Assembly: GCF_000737575.1 (NCBI RefSeq)
Contig: NZ_CP006270.1
Coordinates: 747,163 to 811,162 of the forward strand
Origin: Synechococcus sp. KORDI-49
Lineage (GTDB): Bacteria > Cyanobacteriota > Cyanobacteriia > PCC-6307 > Cyanobiaceae
Length of the DNA stretch: 64,000 bases
Direction of reading: 5' to 3'
Shown here: piece by piece, positions 30,605 to 41,077 of the stretch
How the letters are laid out: each line of letters opens with the position of its first letter
How positions within the stretch are numbered: position 1 is the stretch's first letter
Notes under the pieces: model-generated
Databases searched by the model: none
Seen by the model: only the letters and a program-made list of their open reading frames with translations
Told to the model about the DNA's origin: nothing
Position numbers and translations under genes: made by a program

Positions 30605-33223
30605 TCAGGAGCGGAGCATCGCCACCACCTCCGAGGTATTGGCAGACAGGGGAGCGCCATCGAGCAGCTCGATCGCCGCGCGCATGGCGGCCTGACGCTC
30701 CGGCCCGTAACTGCGCCAGCGGCTGAACACCTTGGCCATACGACTCGCCGTGATCGGGTTGCGGGCATCGACCGCGGCGATCTGCTCGGCCATGAACCGG
30801 TAGCCGCTGCCGTCGACGGCATGGAAGGCGCTGATGTTGGCGGTGAAGCCCCCCAGAACGGCTCGCAGGGAATTCGGAGCCAGCGGATCGAACCGGGGAT
30901 GCAGCAGCAGGTCCCGCACCCGCTCCAGGCTGTCGGAGCGCGGCGTCGAGGCCTCCAGGGAGAACCAGCTGTCGAGAATCACCGGTTTGTCCTGCCAGCG
31001 GTCATGGAAGGCCGCCAGCGCCTGGTCGCGCTCAGGGCAGTCAATCGGCCGCAGAGCCCGCAGCGCAGCCCGGGCCAGGGTCATCGATGGACCGCTCACC
31101 GCCTTGAGAGCCTGCTCACGGGCTTCCGCATCGCCGGCGGCCGCCAGCCAGCTCCAGGCCACGGCCGTCAGCTGGCGTGCTCCCTGCCCCTCCGGCCAGA
31201 GCCGGCTCCAGCCCGGACGGCATCGCTCGAGCAACTGACGCAGGGGCTCGTGCAAGGCGCCGCCGAGATCGGCTCTGAGGCTGTGCATGGCCCGATCGAG
31301 GCTCAGCGGATCCGCCGTCGTCTGCAGCGCCTCCAGCTCCGCCAGGCCAGGCAGCGTCAGCAGAACAGCCAGCTCCGCCCCCTCATCCGAGCCGGCCAGG
31401 GTCTGCCCCAGAGCTGTTGTGAGGGCGGCCTCCACAGCGGGCTCCGGCGCATCCGCAGCCCGGGCCAGCAGGATCTGACGGAACAGCCGCTGGCCGGCAT
31501 CCCAGCGGCAGAAGGGATCGTCATCGGCCGCGAACAGCTGCAGCGTCTCCGTCAGCGGCTGATCCATGCGCAGCACCACCGGTGCCGAGAAGCGGCGCAG
31601 GATCGAGAGCGCCGGAGGCTGTTCGGCGGGCGGTGCCTTCAGAACCATGGTCCGATCGGCCTCGTCCATCACCACAAGCTGTTCCTCGCCGATGCGACCG
31701 TCGGCCGTCACCAGGGCGATGGCGAGCGGCAGCACCAGCGGCTGCTTCTGCGGTTGGCCTGGAGTCGGCTCGGTCCGCTGCTGAAGCTGAAGGGTCAGCT
31801 CACCGGTGGTGGCGTTCCAGCTGCGCTCCACGTTCAGCTGGGGGGTGCCGGCCTGGTGGTACCAGCGCCGGAAGCGATCGGGATCAAACCCCAGGGGCCG
31901 GCCATCGGAAGCGGCCCCGTCGGTGATGGCCTGCACGAAATCCTCAGTGGTGGCGGCGGTGCCGTCGAAACGCTCCACGTAGGTCGCCATTCCCGCCATG
32001 AACCGCTCATGCCCCAGCAGGGTGTGCAGCATGCGGATCAGTTCCGAACCCTTTTCGTAGATGGTCGTCGTGTAGAAGTTGTCGATCGCCTGATACTCCG
32101 CCGGCTTCACAGGGTGAGCCGTCGGCCCCGCATCCTCCCGGAACTGGGTGTTGCGCAGCATCGCCACATCCTCGATCCGCTTCACCGCAGAGGAATGCAG
32201 ATCCGCGGTGAAGCTCTGATCGCGGAAGACGGTCAGTCCTTCCTTGAGCGACAGCTGGAACCAGTCGCGGCAGGTGATGCGATTGCCGGTCCAGTTGTGG
32301 AAGTACTCATGGGCGATCACACTTTCAACCCGCTCCAACTCCCCGTCGGTGGCTGTTTCCGCATCGGCCAGCACCAGTTTGGAGTTGAAGATGTTGAGGC
32401 TCTTGTTCTCCATCGCGCCCATGTTGAAGTGACGCACGGCGACGATGTTGTACTCGTCGAGGTCGTATTCCAGGCCGTAGATCTGTTCATCCCAGCGCAT
32501 CGACCGTTTCAGTGACGCCATCGCATGGGCGGTGTAAGGCTCATCGCCGGATTCCACATGCAGGCGCAGCGTCACCTCCCGCCCGGATGCGGTGCGGAGT
32601 TGATCGCGCACCTCCGTCAGATCACCAGCCACCAGCGCGAAGAGGTACGACGGCTTCGGGTGCGGGTCATCCCAGATCGCCTCATGGCGGTCCGGTGCCC
32701 CCGCCAGCGGCCCGGCCGACACGGCGTTGCCGTTGCTGAGCAGCACCGGGAAGTGCTGTCGCTCGGCTTCCAGTCGCACCCGCCAGCGGCTGAGCACATC
32801 GGGGCGGTCCGGATGGAAGCTGATGCGGCGGAAGCCTTCGGCTTCACACTGCGTGGTGAGCATGCCGCCACTGGCGTAAAGACCCTCCAGGGATGTGTTG
32901 CTGTAGGGGTCGATCCGACAGCGGGTCTCGAGCGTGAACGGCTGATCCGGCGGAGACAGCAGCGTGAGCATGCCGTCCTGCAGCTGCCAGGCCTGCGCCG
33001 ACGGAACACTGCCATCGATCGCCAGGTGCTCGAGGGTCAGATCGACACCGTGCAGCACCAGGGGCACCCCGGACTGCAGCGGCGTGAGCTGCAGCCGGCT
33101 GGTCACCAGAACGTGATCGGCGTGGATGACGACATCCAGAGCGATCTGTTCCAGCCCGAAGGGCCATGGGGTGTAGTCCGCGAGGCGGACCGGAGCGACG
33201 GCTGCCATGGCGTCACCGGGCAT
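30605..33223 (-). CDS. pepN: aminopeptidase N
   Basis: 872-aa cytosolic M1 metallopeptidase that removes N-terminal residues from peptides. The exopeptidase motif GAMEN (near residue 270) and the zinc site HEYFHNW (about 305), with the third ligand in SLKEGLTVFRDQ, are present. The long C-terminal HEAT-like region (about 540-870) is complete, ending PLSANTSEVVAMLRS. A start at 33208 (MAAVAPVRL) is the alternative. Length is normal for PepN. Confidence 0.94.
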   Translation of the reverse strand: MPGDAMAAVAPVRLADYTPWPFGLEQIALDVVIHADHVLVTSRLQLTPLQSGVPLVLHGVDLTLEHLAIDGSVPSAQAWQLQDGMLTLLSPPDQPFTLETRCRIDPYSNTSLEGLYASGGMLTTQCEAEGFRRISFHPDRPDVLSRWRVRLEAERQHFPVLLSNGNAVSAGPLAGAPDRHEAIWDDPHPKPSYLFALVAGDLTEVRDQLRTASGREVTLRLHVESGDEPYTAHAMASLKRSMRWDEQIYGLEYDLDEYNIVAVRHFNMGAMENKSLNIFNSKLVLADAETATDGELERVESVIAHEYFHNWTGNRITCRDWFQLSLKEGLTVFRDQSFTADLHSSAVKRIEDVAMLRNTQFREDAGPTAHPVKPAEYQAIDNFYTTTIYEKGSELIRMLHTLLGHERFMAGMATYVERFDGTAATTEDFVQAITDGAASDGRPLGFDPDRFRRWYHQAGTPQLNVERSWNATTGELTLQLQQRTEPTPGQPQKQPLVLPLAIALVTADGRIGEEQLVVMDEADRTMVLKAPPAEQPPALSILRRFSAPVVLRMDQPLTETLQLFAADDDPFCRWDAGQRLFRQILLARAADAPEPAVEAALTTALGQTLAGSDEGAELAVLLTLPGLAELEALQTTADPLSLDRAMHSLRADLGGALHEPLRQLLERCRPGWSRLWPEGQGARQLTAVAWSWLAAAGDAEAREQALKAVSGPSMTLARAALRALRPIDCPERDQALAAFHDRWQDKPVILDSWFSLEASTPRSDSLERVRDLLLHPRFDPLAPNSLRAVLGGFTANISAFHAVDGSGYRFMAEQIAAVDARNPITASRMAKVFSRWRSYGPERQAAMRAAIELLDGAPLSANTSEVVAMLRS

Positions 33224-33250
33224 TCAGCAGCCCTGATCCTGGCGGACCAG

Positions 33251-33601
33251 TCACCAGGGCAGAGGGCGGCGGCCGCTGCCGGCGTTGCAACCCACCTGAG
33301 ATCCCAGCAGCGCACCGAGGGGAACGGCCCAGCTGCGGCCGTCATCCCGCGAGGCGACGTAGCCGAGGCCACCTCCCACGATGCCCCCGATCAGTCGCCC
33401 TCTGTTGCAGTCGCGTTCCAGCTGCGTTCGCATCCAGCCATCCCCCGCCGAGCTGTTGTAGGGCGACCGCTCGTAGGGATAGGGGGCCGGTTCATAGGGA
33501 TAAGAGTGCCCACTCGACCAGTGATGGGCCTGAGCGGGCAGGGCCGTCGTCACCAGCGCTCCGGCGAGCACCAGGACGGAAAACGGAGAGAAGCGGATCA
33601 T
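33251..33601 (-). CDS. exported glycine-zipper protein
   Basis: 116 aa with a signal peptide (FSVLVLAGALVTTALPAQA). The mature part has a Tyr/Pro-rich stretch (YPYEPAPYPYERSPYNS) and a glycine-zipper hairpin (GRLIGGIVGGGLGYVASRDD, AVPLGALLGSQVGCNAG), typical of small outer-membrane/periplasmic glycine-zipper proteins. No lipobox. Function unknown. Confidence 0.7.
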   Translation of the reverse strand: MIRFSPFSVLVLAGALVTTALPAQAHHWSSGHSYPYEPAPYPYERSPYNSSAGDGWMRTQLERDCNRGRLIGGIVGGGLGYVASRDDGRSWAVPLGALLGSQVGCNAGSGRRPLPW

Positions 33602-33688
33602 CCGTGATCTCGGAAAAGGACGACGTCAGGTAGTTGGTCTGACGCCCCCCCAGACAACCGCCGGATCCAGATCGTTTGGCAACCGAAA

Positions 33689-33724
33689 CTCCGGCCAACT
33701 GCTTCCAGATGCAACTGGCCGGAG
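33689..33724 (-). terminator. intrinsic terminator
   Basis: CTCCGGCCA / TGGCCGGAG, 9 bp perfect with an 18-base loop, followed on the minus strand by TTTCGGTT. It sits right after the stop of the gene ending at 33733. Confidence 0.6.
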
Positions 33725-33732
33725 CCTGAGGC

Positions 33733-34137
33733 TCACTTGTCGGAGATCTTCTTGATGGCTTCCTTCACCTTGGCCTGTACATCGGCTGGAATCGCCTTCG
33801 GGCAGGCCTGCATGGCGCGCAGGAGCACCTGCTGCTCGGCGGCGGCGAACATTTCCTTCTCCGAAAGGGTCTTGTTGTCGAGCATCGACACCTTGCCGTC
33901 ATGGCGGCCCTTCAGGGCCTGGGCATAGGTGCTGGCGGAGATGCCGAGCGCCTTCGGAAATTCCACGCCATCGAGCGCAGCCATGCAGAAGAAGGACGTG
34001 CCCATGGCCTGATAGATGGCGATGTCCTGCTTGGTGGCGGGAGCGGCAACAGCACCGGCCACAGCGCCGAACAGCTCACCTGTGGCGAGCAGGGCCGGCA
34101 CCGCCAATGCTCCCAGGAGTTTGTGGCGAAGTTTCAA
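33733..34137 (-). CDS. exported helical protein, unknown
   Basis: 134 aa with a signal peptide (LLGALAVPALLATGELFGAV, cleavage probably after AVAA). The mature part is helical (TKQDIAIYQAMGTSFFCMAA, EKEMFAAAEQQVLLRAMQAC, VQAKVKEAIKKISDK) with two cysteines that may pair. Not assigned to a characterised family. It has its own terminator. Confidence 0.65.
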   Translation of the reverse strand: MKLRHKLLGALAVPALLATGELFGAVAGAVAAPATKQDIAIYQAMGTSFFCMAALDGVEFPKALGISASTYAQALKGRHDGKVSMLDNKTLSEKEMFAAAEQQVLLRAMQACPKAIPADVQAKVKEAIKKISDK

Positions 34138-34206
34138 CGGACTGACACCGATTGATCCTCGGTATTTTTACGTAGATCAACCCTCCAGGCGTCCGGAGTG
34201 GTCCGG

Positions 34207-34794
34207 TCAGTTCTCCTGGATCGGCGGCGGCGCCTCGGAGAGACGGATTTCGTGGTGGTGCTCGACGATCGACAGCTCCCCGTTCTCCCAGCTGTAGATC
34301 GCCCGGTAGCGGTAGCGGTCCTGATCCACAAGCCGGATGTGTTCCAGGATGTCCCACTGCTGGTAGTGGGATTCGAGGATCGTCTCGTGCTCATCCACCT
34401 GCCGCAGGCGGGTGCGCACGGGGTCGCCGTTCAGATAGCCCCGGCTGCGCTGGAGCTGATGGCCCCAGAGGGTCGCCTCCATCACGCCGCTGCGCTCGTA
34501 CCAGGGCTTGCGCGCGAAGAACTCGTCGGAGTGCTGATCCTCGGCGTCCGACCACCAGCTGAAGCGGTAACGGCTCTCACCGGCCGTCGGCTCGGCGAAG
34601 GTCTCCATCTTCAGGTTCATGTCCAGATGCAGCACCTGGTCATCGCTGAACATGTACTGACGTCGCGAACGCCAGACGCCCAGATTGCGGGTGAACCAGC
34701 GGCGCAGATTGCTGTCCACGGAGACCGATGGTGATCCGTCAGCGCGCGACGGCACCGTCAATGGAACACGGTTTTGCCCGGAAAAAAGCGACAT
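34207..34794 (-). CDS. probable phycobiliprotein-lyase-like (CpcS-like, calycin fold) protein
   Basis: 195 aa from ATG 34794. The motif NLRRWFTRNLGVWRSRRQYM followed by beta strands (HLDMNLKMETFAEPTAGESR, YRFSWWSDAEDQHS, YRYRAIYSWENGELSIVEHH) resembles the FF...GxW.SxR opening and lipocalin-like barrel of CpcS/CpeS bilin lyases. It is divergent from sasA. The assignment is by pattern and could be another lipocalin-like family. Confidence 0.5.
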   Translation of the reverse strand: MSLFSGQNRVPLTVPSRADGSPSVSVDSNLRRWFTRNLGVWRSRRQYMFSDDQVLHLDMNLKMETFAEPTAGESRYRFSWWSDAEDQHSDEFFARKPWYERSGVMEATLWGHQLQRSRGYLNGDPVRTRLRQVDEHETILESHYQQWDILEHIRLVDQDRYRYRAIYSWENGELSIVEHHHEIRLSEAPPPIQEN

Positions 34795-34900
34795 GAGCCG
34801 CGGATACGGCGAAGCGGACTGTTCATGAACGTCTTAGCCCGGATGGAGTCCCCGTCAAAAACCCATAAGGTGAGCATTCGTTTTCCGCGTCGGATGCCTT

Positions 34901-36052
34901 GTGAAGGGTGACGGTCCCAAAGGTCGTCAGCAGCTTCAGCTGCTGCTGGTGGCTGCCCGTCATCACCTGTCCGGCCAGGACCTCCGTTCTCTGGTGCAGT
35001 ACCTGGAGCGGGAGGACGTCGGATTCGAGGTGACCCTCCAGCTCGCGGATCCGTCCCAGCAGCCGGAGCTGCTGGAGCTGCACCGGCTCGTGGTCACCCC
35101 CGCTCTGATCAAGCTGTCGCCCTCCCCCAAGCAGGTGTTCGCCGGCAGCAACATCCACCAGCAGCTGAAGGGGTGGGTGCCGCGCTGGCAGCAGGACGGC
35201 GTCGTCAGCGGACTAGGGCTCAGCCTGCGGCCGACCGAACTCGACGGCAGCCGCACCCAGAAGGAGCTGCAGCTGGAGGATCAGCTGCTGGTGCTGCGTC
35301 AGGAGAACGAGACCCTGATCGACCGCATCCACGCCCAGGAGAGATTGCTGCGCATGGTGGCCCACGAGCTGCGCACACCCCTCACCGCAGCGACCCTGGC
35401 CCTGCAGAGCCAGAGGCTCGGGCAGATCGACATGGATCGCTTCCAGGATGTGATCACCCGCCGTCTCGAGGAGATGGAGGCGCTCTCGAAGGATCTGCTG
35501 GAGGTGGGAACCACCCGCTGGGAGGCCCTGTTCAACCCTCAGCGGCTCGATCTGGCGAGCGTGTCAGCGGAGGTGATCCTGGAACTGGAGAAGCTCTGGC
35601 TCGGACGCAACGTCGAGATCCGCACCGACATACCGATCGACCTGCCGAAGGTCTTCGCCGATCAGCGACGCATGCGTCAGGTGCTGCTCAACCTGCTGGA
35701 GAACGCCCTGAAATACACAGGCAATGGCGGGCACATCACCCTGACCATGCTGCACCGCACCAGTCAGTGGGTGGAGGTGAGTGTCTGCGACAGCGGGCCG
35801 GGCATCCCCCCCGAAGAGCAGCAGCGGATCTTTCTGGACCGGGTCCGTCTGCCGCAGACATCGCATCGCACCACCGGATTCGGCGTCGGGCTGTCGGTCT
35901 GCCGCCGCATCGTGGAAGTGCACGGCGGCCGCATCTGGGTGGTGTCGGAACCCGATGAGGGGGCCTGCTTCACCTTCACCGTGCCGATCTGGCAGGGCCA
36001 GGGACAGGAATGGGGTCAGGCTGTCTTGACGGAGGGTCAGCCCGACCCGTAG
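34901..36052 (+). CDS. sasA: adaptive-response sensor kinase SasA
   Basis: 383-aa histidine kinase that reads the KaiC clock state and phosphorylates RpaA. GTG 34901 begins an N-terminal KaiB-like thioredoxin fold ([40 protein letters not shown], about 10-100), followed by the H-box [17 protein letters not shown] (His 155) and the ATPase domain ([48 protein letters not shown]). The KaiB-like domain is decisive. No kai genes or rpaA are in this window. Confidence 0.93.
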   Translation: MKGDGPKGRQQLQLLLVAARHHLSGQDLRSLVQYLEREDVGFEVTLQLADPSQQPELLELHRLVVTPALIKLSPSPKQVFAGSNIHQQLKGWVPRWQQDGVVSGLGLSLRPTELDGSRTQKELQLEDQLLVLRQENETLIDRIHAQERLLRMVAHELRTPLTAATLALQSQRLGQIDMDRFQDVITRRLEEMEALSKDLLEVGTTRWEALFNPQRLDLASVSAEVILELEKLWLGRNVEIRTDIPIDLPKVFADQRRMRQVLLNLLENALKYTGNGGHITLTMLHRTSQWVEVSVCDSGPGIPPEEQQRIFLDRVRLPQTSHRTTGFGVGLSVCRRIVEVHGGRIWVVSEPDEGACFTFTVPIWQGQGQEWGQAVLTEGQPDP

Positions 36053-36099
36053 TTTTGCTTGGTGACCGGGAGCACAGACAGCTCATCGCTCACGGCCTC

Positions 36100-36172
36100 G
36101 CCCCCATCGTCTAGAGGCCTAGGACACCTCCCTTTCACGGAGGCGACAGGGGTTCGAATCCCCTTGGGGGTA
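36100..36172 (+). tRNA. tRNA-Glu (TTC)
   Basis: 73 nt without encoded CCA. Acceptor GCCCCCA pairs with TGGGGGT (one G-T at the end), the anticodon arm is CCTCC-CTTTCAC-GGAGG with anticodon TTC, and the T arm has GGTTCGAATCC. In cyanobacteria tRNA-Glu also feeds tetrapyrrole synthesis. Confidence 0.97.
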
Positions 36173-36198
36173 TGTCAAATCAACGCGGCTGAATGTCG

Positions 36199-36747
36199 TC
36201 AGTCGCCGCTCCAGCGCCGTCTGGCTTCCTGTTCGACCGCATGCAGATTGCTCGACAGGTCGTCGCGCAGCCGCTCTTCGATCAGCCCGATCGGCATGCC
36301 GAGGCATCCCTGCACCGTCAGCTCATAAAGAAGTGAGGACCCCTCGGGCAGATCTCGCATCTGCCAGGACCCTTCAAACCGCCGGAAATCGCCTTTCACC
36401 ATCCGGAACCGCAGCAGGCCGTCCGGCAGCACTTCCTGCAGTTCCAGCAGCACCTGAGCGGAGAAGCGCAGACCGAGAAGCTGCTGACTGCCCACCTGAA
36501 GCACCCGCACCGTCTGGCCGTCCCGCAGCACCAGCTCGCTGGTGCTGAGATTGGGAATGAAGCGGTCGAGATGGTCGTAGTCCGTGAGGACCTCCCAGAG
36601 AACCGAGACCGGTATCGCTGTTCTCAGCTGCACCGCCAGACGCCTGACGCCCTGCGGAAGGCGCTCCATCGTCTGCTCGATGACAACACCCTCGTCGGCA
36701 GCGGCTTCACGGAGCCCACGTCCAAAAATTGACTGAGCTGGAACCAA
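36199..36747 (-). CDS. SRPBCC/START-like (cyclase/dehydrase) protein
   Basis: 182 aa from ATG 36747 with the Coq10/polyketide-cyclase pattern: VQLRTAIPVSVLWEVLTDYD HLDRFIPNLSTSE-type text at about 40-70, VGSQQLLGLRFSAQVLLELQ, FRMVKGDFRRFEGSWQM and a C-terminal helix (IGLIEERLRDDLSSNLHAVE). Such folds bind hydrophobic ligands. A lipid, quinone or pigment partner is possible; not known. Convergent with tRNA-Glu. Confidence 0.78.
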   Translation of the reverse strand: MVPAQSIFGRGLREAAADEGVVIEQTMERLPQGVRRLAVQLRTAIPVSVLWEVLTDYDHLDRFIPNLSTSELVLRDGQTVRVLQVGSQQLLGLRFSAQVLLELQEVLPDGLLRFRMVKGDFRRFEGSWQMRDLPEGSSLLYELTVQGCLGMPIGLIEERLRDDLSSNLHAVEQEARRRWSGD

Positions 36748-36840
36748 CGCCTGAAAGGTCTCCGATGAGAAAGAGAATGGTCTGATCTTAAGGAGATCCC
36801 ACGGATCACATCGCGATCTGTGTCAACGGTCAACCTCCGC

Positions 36841-36868
36841 TTGCGCGGATGAAGACCACACCTATAGT
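36841..36868 (+). promoter_or_regulatory. candidate petH promoter
   Basis: TTGCGC (36841-36846) and TATAGT (36863-36868) are separated by 16 bases, upstream of the petH ATG at 36892. The -10 is good and the -35 only partial. Confidence 0.45.
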
Positions 36869-36885
36869 CGCGCAACCGAAATTGA

Positions 36886-38061
<1,176 letters not shown>

Positions 38062-38081
38062 TCCGGATCTCCGGTGCCCTC

Positions 38082-38114
38082 GCCCGCCGCGTCCCGCGGC
38101 GGGCTTTTTTTTTT
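38082..38114 (+). terminator. strong intrinsic terminator of petH
   Basis: GCCCGCCGC / GCGGCGGGC (9 bp perfect), loop GTCCC, followed by ten T residues. Confidence 0.95.
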
Positions 38115-38213
38115 CGCTTGAAAACAATCCGAACGCATGCACCAGTCGGGATGTTCTGGAGCACTGTGCAATTCCGCTTCCGTGCCTAAACCAGCGGCAG
38201 ACGCCTGTGCTTC

Positions 38214-39737
38214 ATGGTCGCCACGATCACCAATCCCCTGAGGGTTGGACTTCGTCAGGAACGCGTCATCGCACCCCAGTGTCTGGTGATTTTCGGGGCG
38301 AGCGGTGATCTGACCCATCGCAAGCTGGTGCCGGCCCTGTTCGAGCTGTTCAAGCAGCGCCGTCTGCCCAGTGAGTTCGCGCTGCTCGGCTGTGCCCGAC
38401 GCCCCTGGAGCGACGAGGTGTTCCGCAGCAAGATGACCGAGGCACTGGCGGCGAAGATCGAGGAGGACCCCCAGGCCTGGGAGCAGTTCTCCGCCAAACT
38501 CTTCTACGAGCCGGTGGATCTGCAGCAGCCGGAGGATGTGGTCCGTCTGGGGGGACGCCTCGAGCAGATCGATCAGCAGTGCGCCACCCGCGGCAACCGC
38601 ACCTTCTACCTCTCGGTGTCGCCGAAGTTCTACGGCAGCGGCTGTCGTGCCCTGGCGGATGCCGGCCTGCTGAAGGATCCCAAGCGCAGCCGCGTGGTGA
38701 TCGAAAAGCCCTTCGGGCGCGATTACGGCAGCGCCCAGTCCCTCAACCGGGTGGTTCAGAGCTGCGGTCAGGAAAACCAGATTTTCCGCATCGACCACTA
38801 CCTGGGCAAGGAGACGGTCCAGAACATCCTGGTGCTGCGCTTCGCCAACACGATCTTCGAGCCGATCTGGAACCGGAACTACATCTCCAGCGTTCAGATC
38901 ACCGCCGCCGAGACCGTTGGCGTCGAGGAACGGGCCGGGTACTACGAAACCTCCGGAGCCCTGCGGGACATGGTGCAGAACCACCTGACCCAGATGCTGG
39001 CGATCACCGCCATGGAGGCACCCGGTCGCTTCGACCAGGAAGCGATCCGAACCGAGAAGGCCAAGGTGCTGCAGGCCGCCCGGCTCGCTGATGAACTGGA
39101 GCCCTGGAACTGCTGCATCCGCGGCCAGTACGGACCCGGTGGCAGCCAGGAGTCTCCCCTGGCCGGGTACCGCCAGGAACCGGGGGTCGACCCGAACAGC
39201 ACCACGGAGACCTACGTCGCCCTGAAGCTGTTCATCGACAACTGGCGCTGGCAGGGCGTTCCCTTCTACGTGCGCACCGGCAAGCGTCTGGCCAAGCGCG
39301 TCAGTGAAGTGGTGCTCACCTTCCGCGAGGCACCGGTGCACCTGTTCGATGCCGCGAACGGCGGCCCCACCTCCAACCAGCTGATCCTGCGCATCCAGCC
39401 GGATGAAGGGGCTGAATTCCGCTTCGAGGTGAAATCTCCCGGCTCCGGCATGCGCAGCCGGCCGATCGACATGGAGTTCTCCTACGACGAGTCCTTCGGT
39501 GAACCCTCCGATGAGGGTTACGTGCGCCTGCTGGCCGACGCCATGCTCAGCGACCCCACCCTGTTCACCCGCAGCGACGAGGTGGAGGCCGCCTGGCGCC
39601 TGTACACCCCGCTGCTGGAACTGATCGAGGACAGCCCCTGGCAGCTGCCGATCCATCCCTATGAATCCCGCACCTGGGGACCGGCGGCCGCCGATGCCCT
39701 GCTCGCCCGCGACGGACTGCTCTGGCGCCGTCCCTGA
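38214..39737 (+). CDS. zwf: glucose-6-phosphate dehydrogenase
   Basis: 507-aa enzyme that opens the oxidative pentose phosphate route, the main night-time NADPH source. The dinucleotide motif is IFGASGDLTHRKLVPALFEL (near 24-44); the substrate site RIDHYLGKE is near 192; VIEKPFGRDYGSA and RTGKRLAKRVSEVVLTF are also present. In cyanobacteria it is redox-controlled through OpcA, encoded next. ATG 38214 is used. It is 39 bases ahead of opcA. Confidence 0.97.
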   Translation: MVATITNPLRVGLRQERVIAPQCLVIFGASGDLTHRKLVPALFELFKQRRLPSEFALLGCARRPWSDEVFRSKMTEALAAKIEEDPQAWEQFSAKLFYEPVDLQQPEDVVRLGGRLEQIDQQCATRGNRTFYLSVSPKFYGSGCRALADAGLLKDPKRSRVVIEKPFGRDYGSAQSLNRVVQSCGQENQIFRIDHYLGKETVQNILVLRFANTIFEPIWNRNYISSVQITAAETVGVEERAGYYETSGALRDMVQNHLTQMLAITAMEAPGRFDQEAIRTEKAKVLQAARLADELEPWNCCIRGQYGPGGSQESPLAGYRQEPGVDPNSTTETYVALKLFIDNWRWQGVPFYVRTGKRLAKRVSEVVLTFREAPVHLFDAANGGPTSNQLILRIQPDEGAEFRFEVKSPGSGMRSRPIDMEFSYDESFGEPSDEGYVRLLADAMLSDPTLFTRSDEVEAAWRLYTPLLELIEDSPWQLPIHPYESRTWGPAAADALLARDGLLWRRP

Positions 39738-39776
39738 CAACGCCTTATCCCTGTTCCACCCCTCTCCGTCCGAACC

Positions 39777-41063
39777 ATGTCCCCTCAGCTCACGCTTCAG
39801 ACCCCCCTGGAACTGGCGCCCTCGGAGGTGCCCACCTACCTCGAACAGCTCTGGTCCCCGGAGCAGCAGGGAAGCACCGGCACCGGCGCCAACACGTTCT
39901 CTCTGCTGATCTGGCAGCCGGCCTGGGCCGAACAGCAGCTGGTGCGCAGCGGTCGCCTGAAGGGGCCGATCACCGGCCAGCAATCCGACTCCCTGGTGGC
40001 CGCCGGCCGTCAGGTGGTCGTGGACGCCGATCTACCGCTCAGCACCCCCCCTCTGGATGGAGAGGTGATCGCAGCGGCCGCCGCTTTCGATGGCCAGACC
40101 CAGTCGGAGGATCTGCGCGGTCAGTACATCGACCCGGCCCTCAGCGCGCTTCAGCCCCGCCGGCTGATCACCCTGGCCCCCACCATCGATTCCGGCAAGG
40201 GGCTGGAAACCCTTGTGGCGGCCTATTGCCCCCTGCCGGAGGAAGGCGGTGGAACCGCCGCCTGCGGTGACGTGGTGGTGCTGCGGGGTGGCCACAACGC
40301 CCTGCAGGACGGCATGAACATCCTGCAGCCACTGCTGCCGCCCTCGATGCCCTCCTGGGTCTGGTGGAACGGCTTCCTGGATGAGGCTCCGGCCCTGATG
40401 GAGCAGTTGGCCTGTGCCCCCCGTCGCCTGATCATCGACACGGCCGTGGGCAGCCCGCGTCACTGCCTCGATCTGCTGCGTCACTGGGTGACCACCGGTC
40501 AACCCGTGAACGACCTCAACTGGCTGCGTCTGAGCAGCTGGCGCGAAACCCTGGCGATGGTGTTCGATCCGCCGCACCGCCGCGATGCACTCAGCCACAT
40601 CGTGCGGCTCGACATCGATGTGGAAGGCCATCACCCCGCACAGGGCCTGCTTCTGGCCGCCTGGATCGCCGATCGACTGGGCTGGAGCCTCGACCACACC
40701 GAAGCGACGGAGGAGGGCACCGCCGCCCGCTTCCGCCGTGCGGACGGCACCGAGGTGATCTTCCAGCTGATGTCCGTGCCGATGGGCCAGCCCAGCGTTC
40801 ACGCCGGCCAGCTGGTGGGCCTTCGCCTGATCTGCCAGCCGGATGACGGCAAGGGCGTCTGCGTGATCCTCTGCGCCGAGTCGGGTGGCTGCATGCGACT
40901 CGAAGGCGGTGGCATGGCCAGCCTGGATCTGCACGAGGAGGTCGTGCCCGCCCAGCATTCCACTCCCGAGATGGATGTGGCCCGTCTGCTCAGTGGCGGC
41001 CACGACAGCACCAACCCGCTTCTGGCCGCCGCCGCACCTCTGGCTGCCAGGCTGCTCGCCTGA
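39777..41063 (+). CDS. opcA: glucose-6-phosphate dehydrogenase assembly protein OpcA
   Basis: 428 aa. OpcA activates and oligomerises Zwf and passes on thioredoxin redox state. The N-terminal part (ELAPSEVPTYLEQLWSPEQQ) and the middle (SNPxxWVWWNGFLDEAPALM-type, seen as PSWVWWNGFLDEAPALMEQL) match the family. Cysteines occur at CAPRRL, CQPDDG, VCVILCAESGGCMRL, the last cluster being a possible redox site. It directly follows zwf and 14 bases later comes cobB. Confidence 0.92.
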   Translation: MSPQLTLQTPLELAPSEVPTYLEQLWSPEQQGSTGTGANTFSLLIWQPAWAEQQLVRSGRLKGPITGQQSDSLVAAGRQVVVDADLPLSTPPLDGEVIAAAAAFDGQTQSEDLRGQYIDPALSALQPRRLITLAPTIDSGKGLETLVAAYCPLPEEGGGTAACGDVVVLRGGHNALQDGMNILQPLLPPSMPSWVWWNGFLDEAPALMEQLACAPRRLIIDTAVGSPRHCLDLLRHWVTTGQPVNDLNWLRLSSWRETLAMVFDPPHRRDALSHIVRLDIDVEGHHPAQGLLLAAWIADRLGWSLDHTEATEEGTAARFRRADGTEVIFQLMSVPMGQPSVHAGQLVGLRLICQPDDGKGVCVILCAESGGCMRLEGGGMASLDLHEEVVPAQHSTPEMDVARLLSGGHDSTNPLLAAAAPLAARLLA

Positions 41064-41077
41064 GCTGATCGGATTTC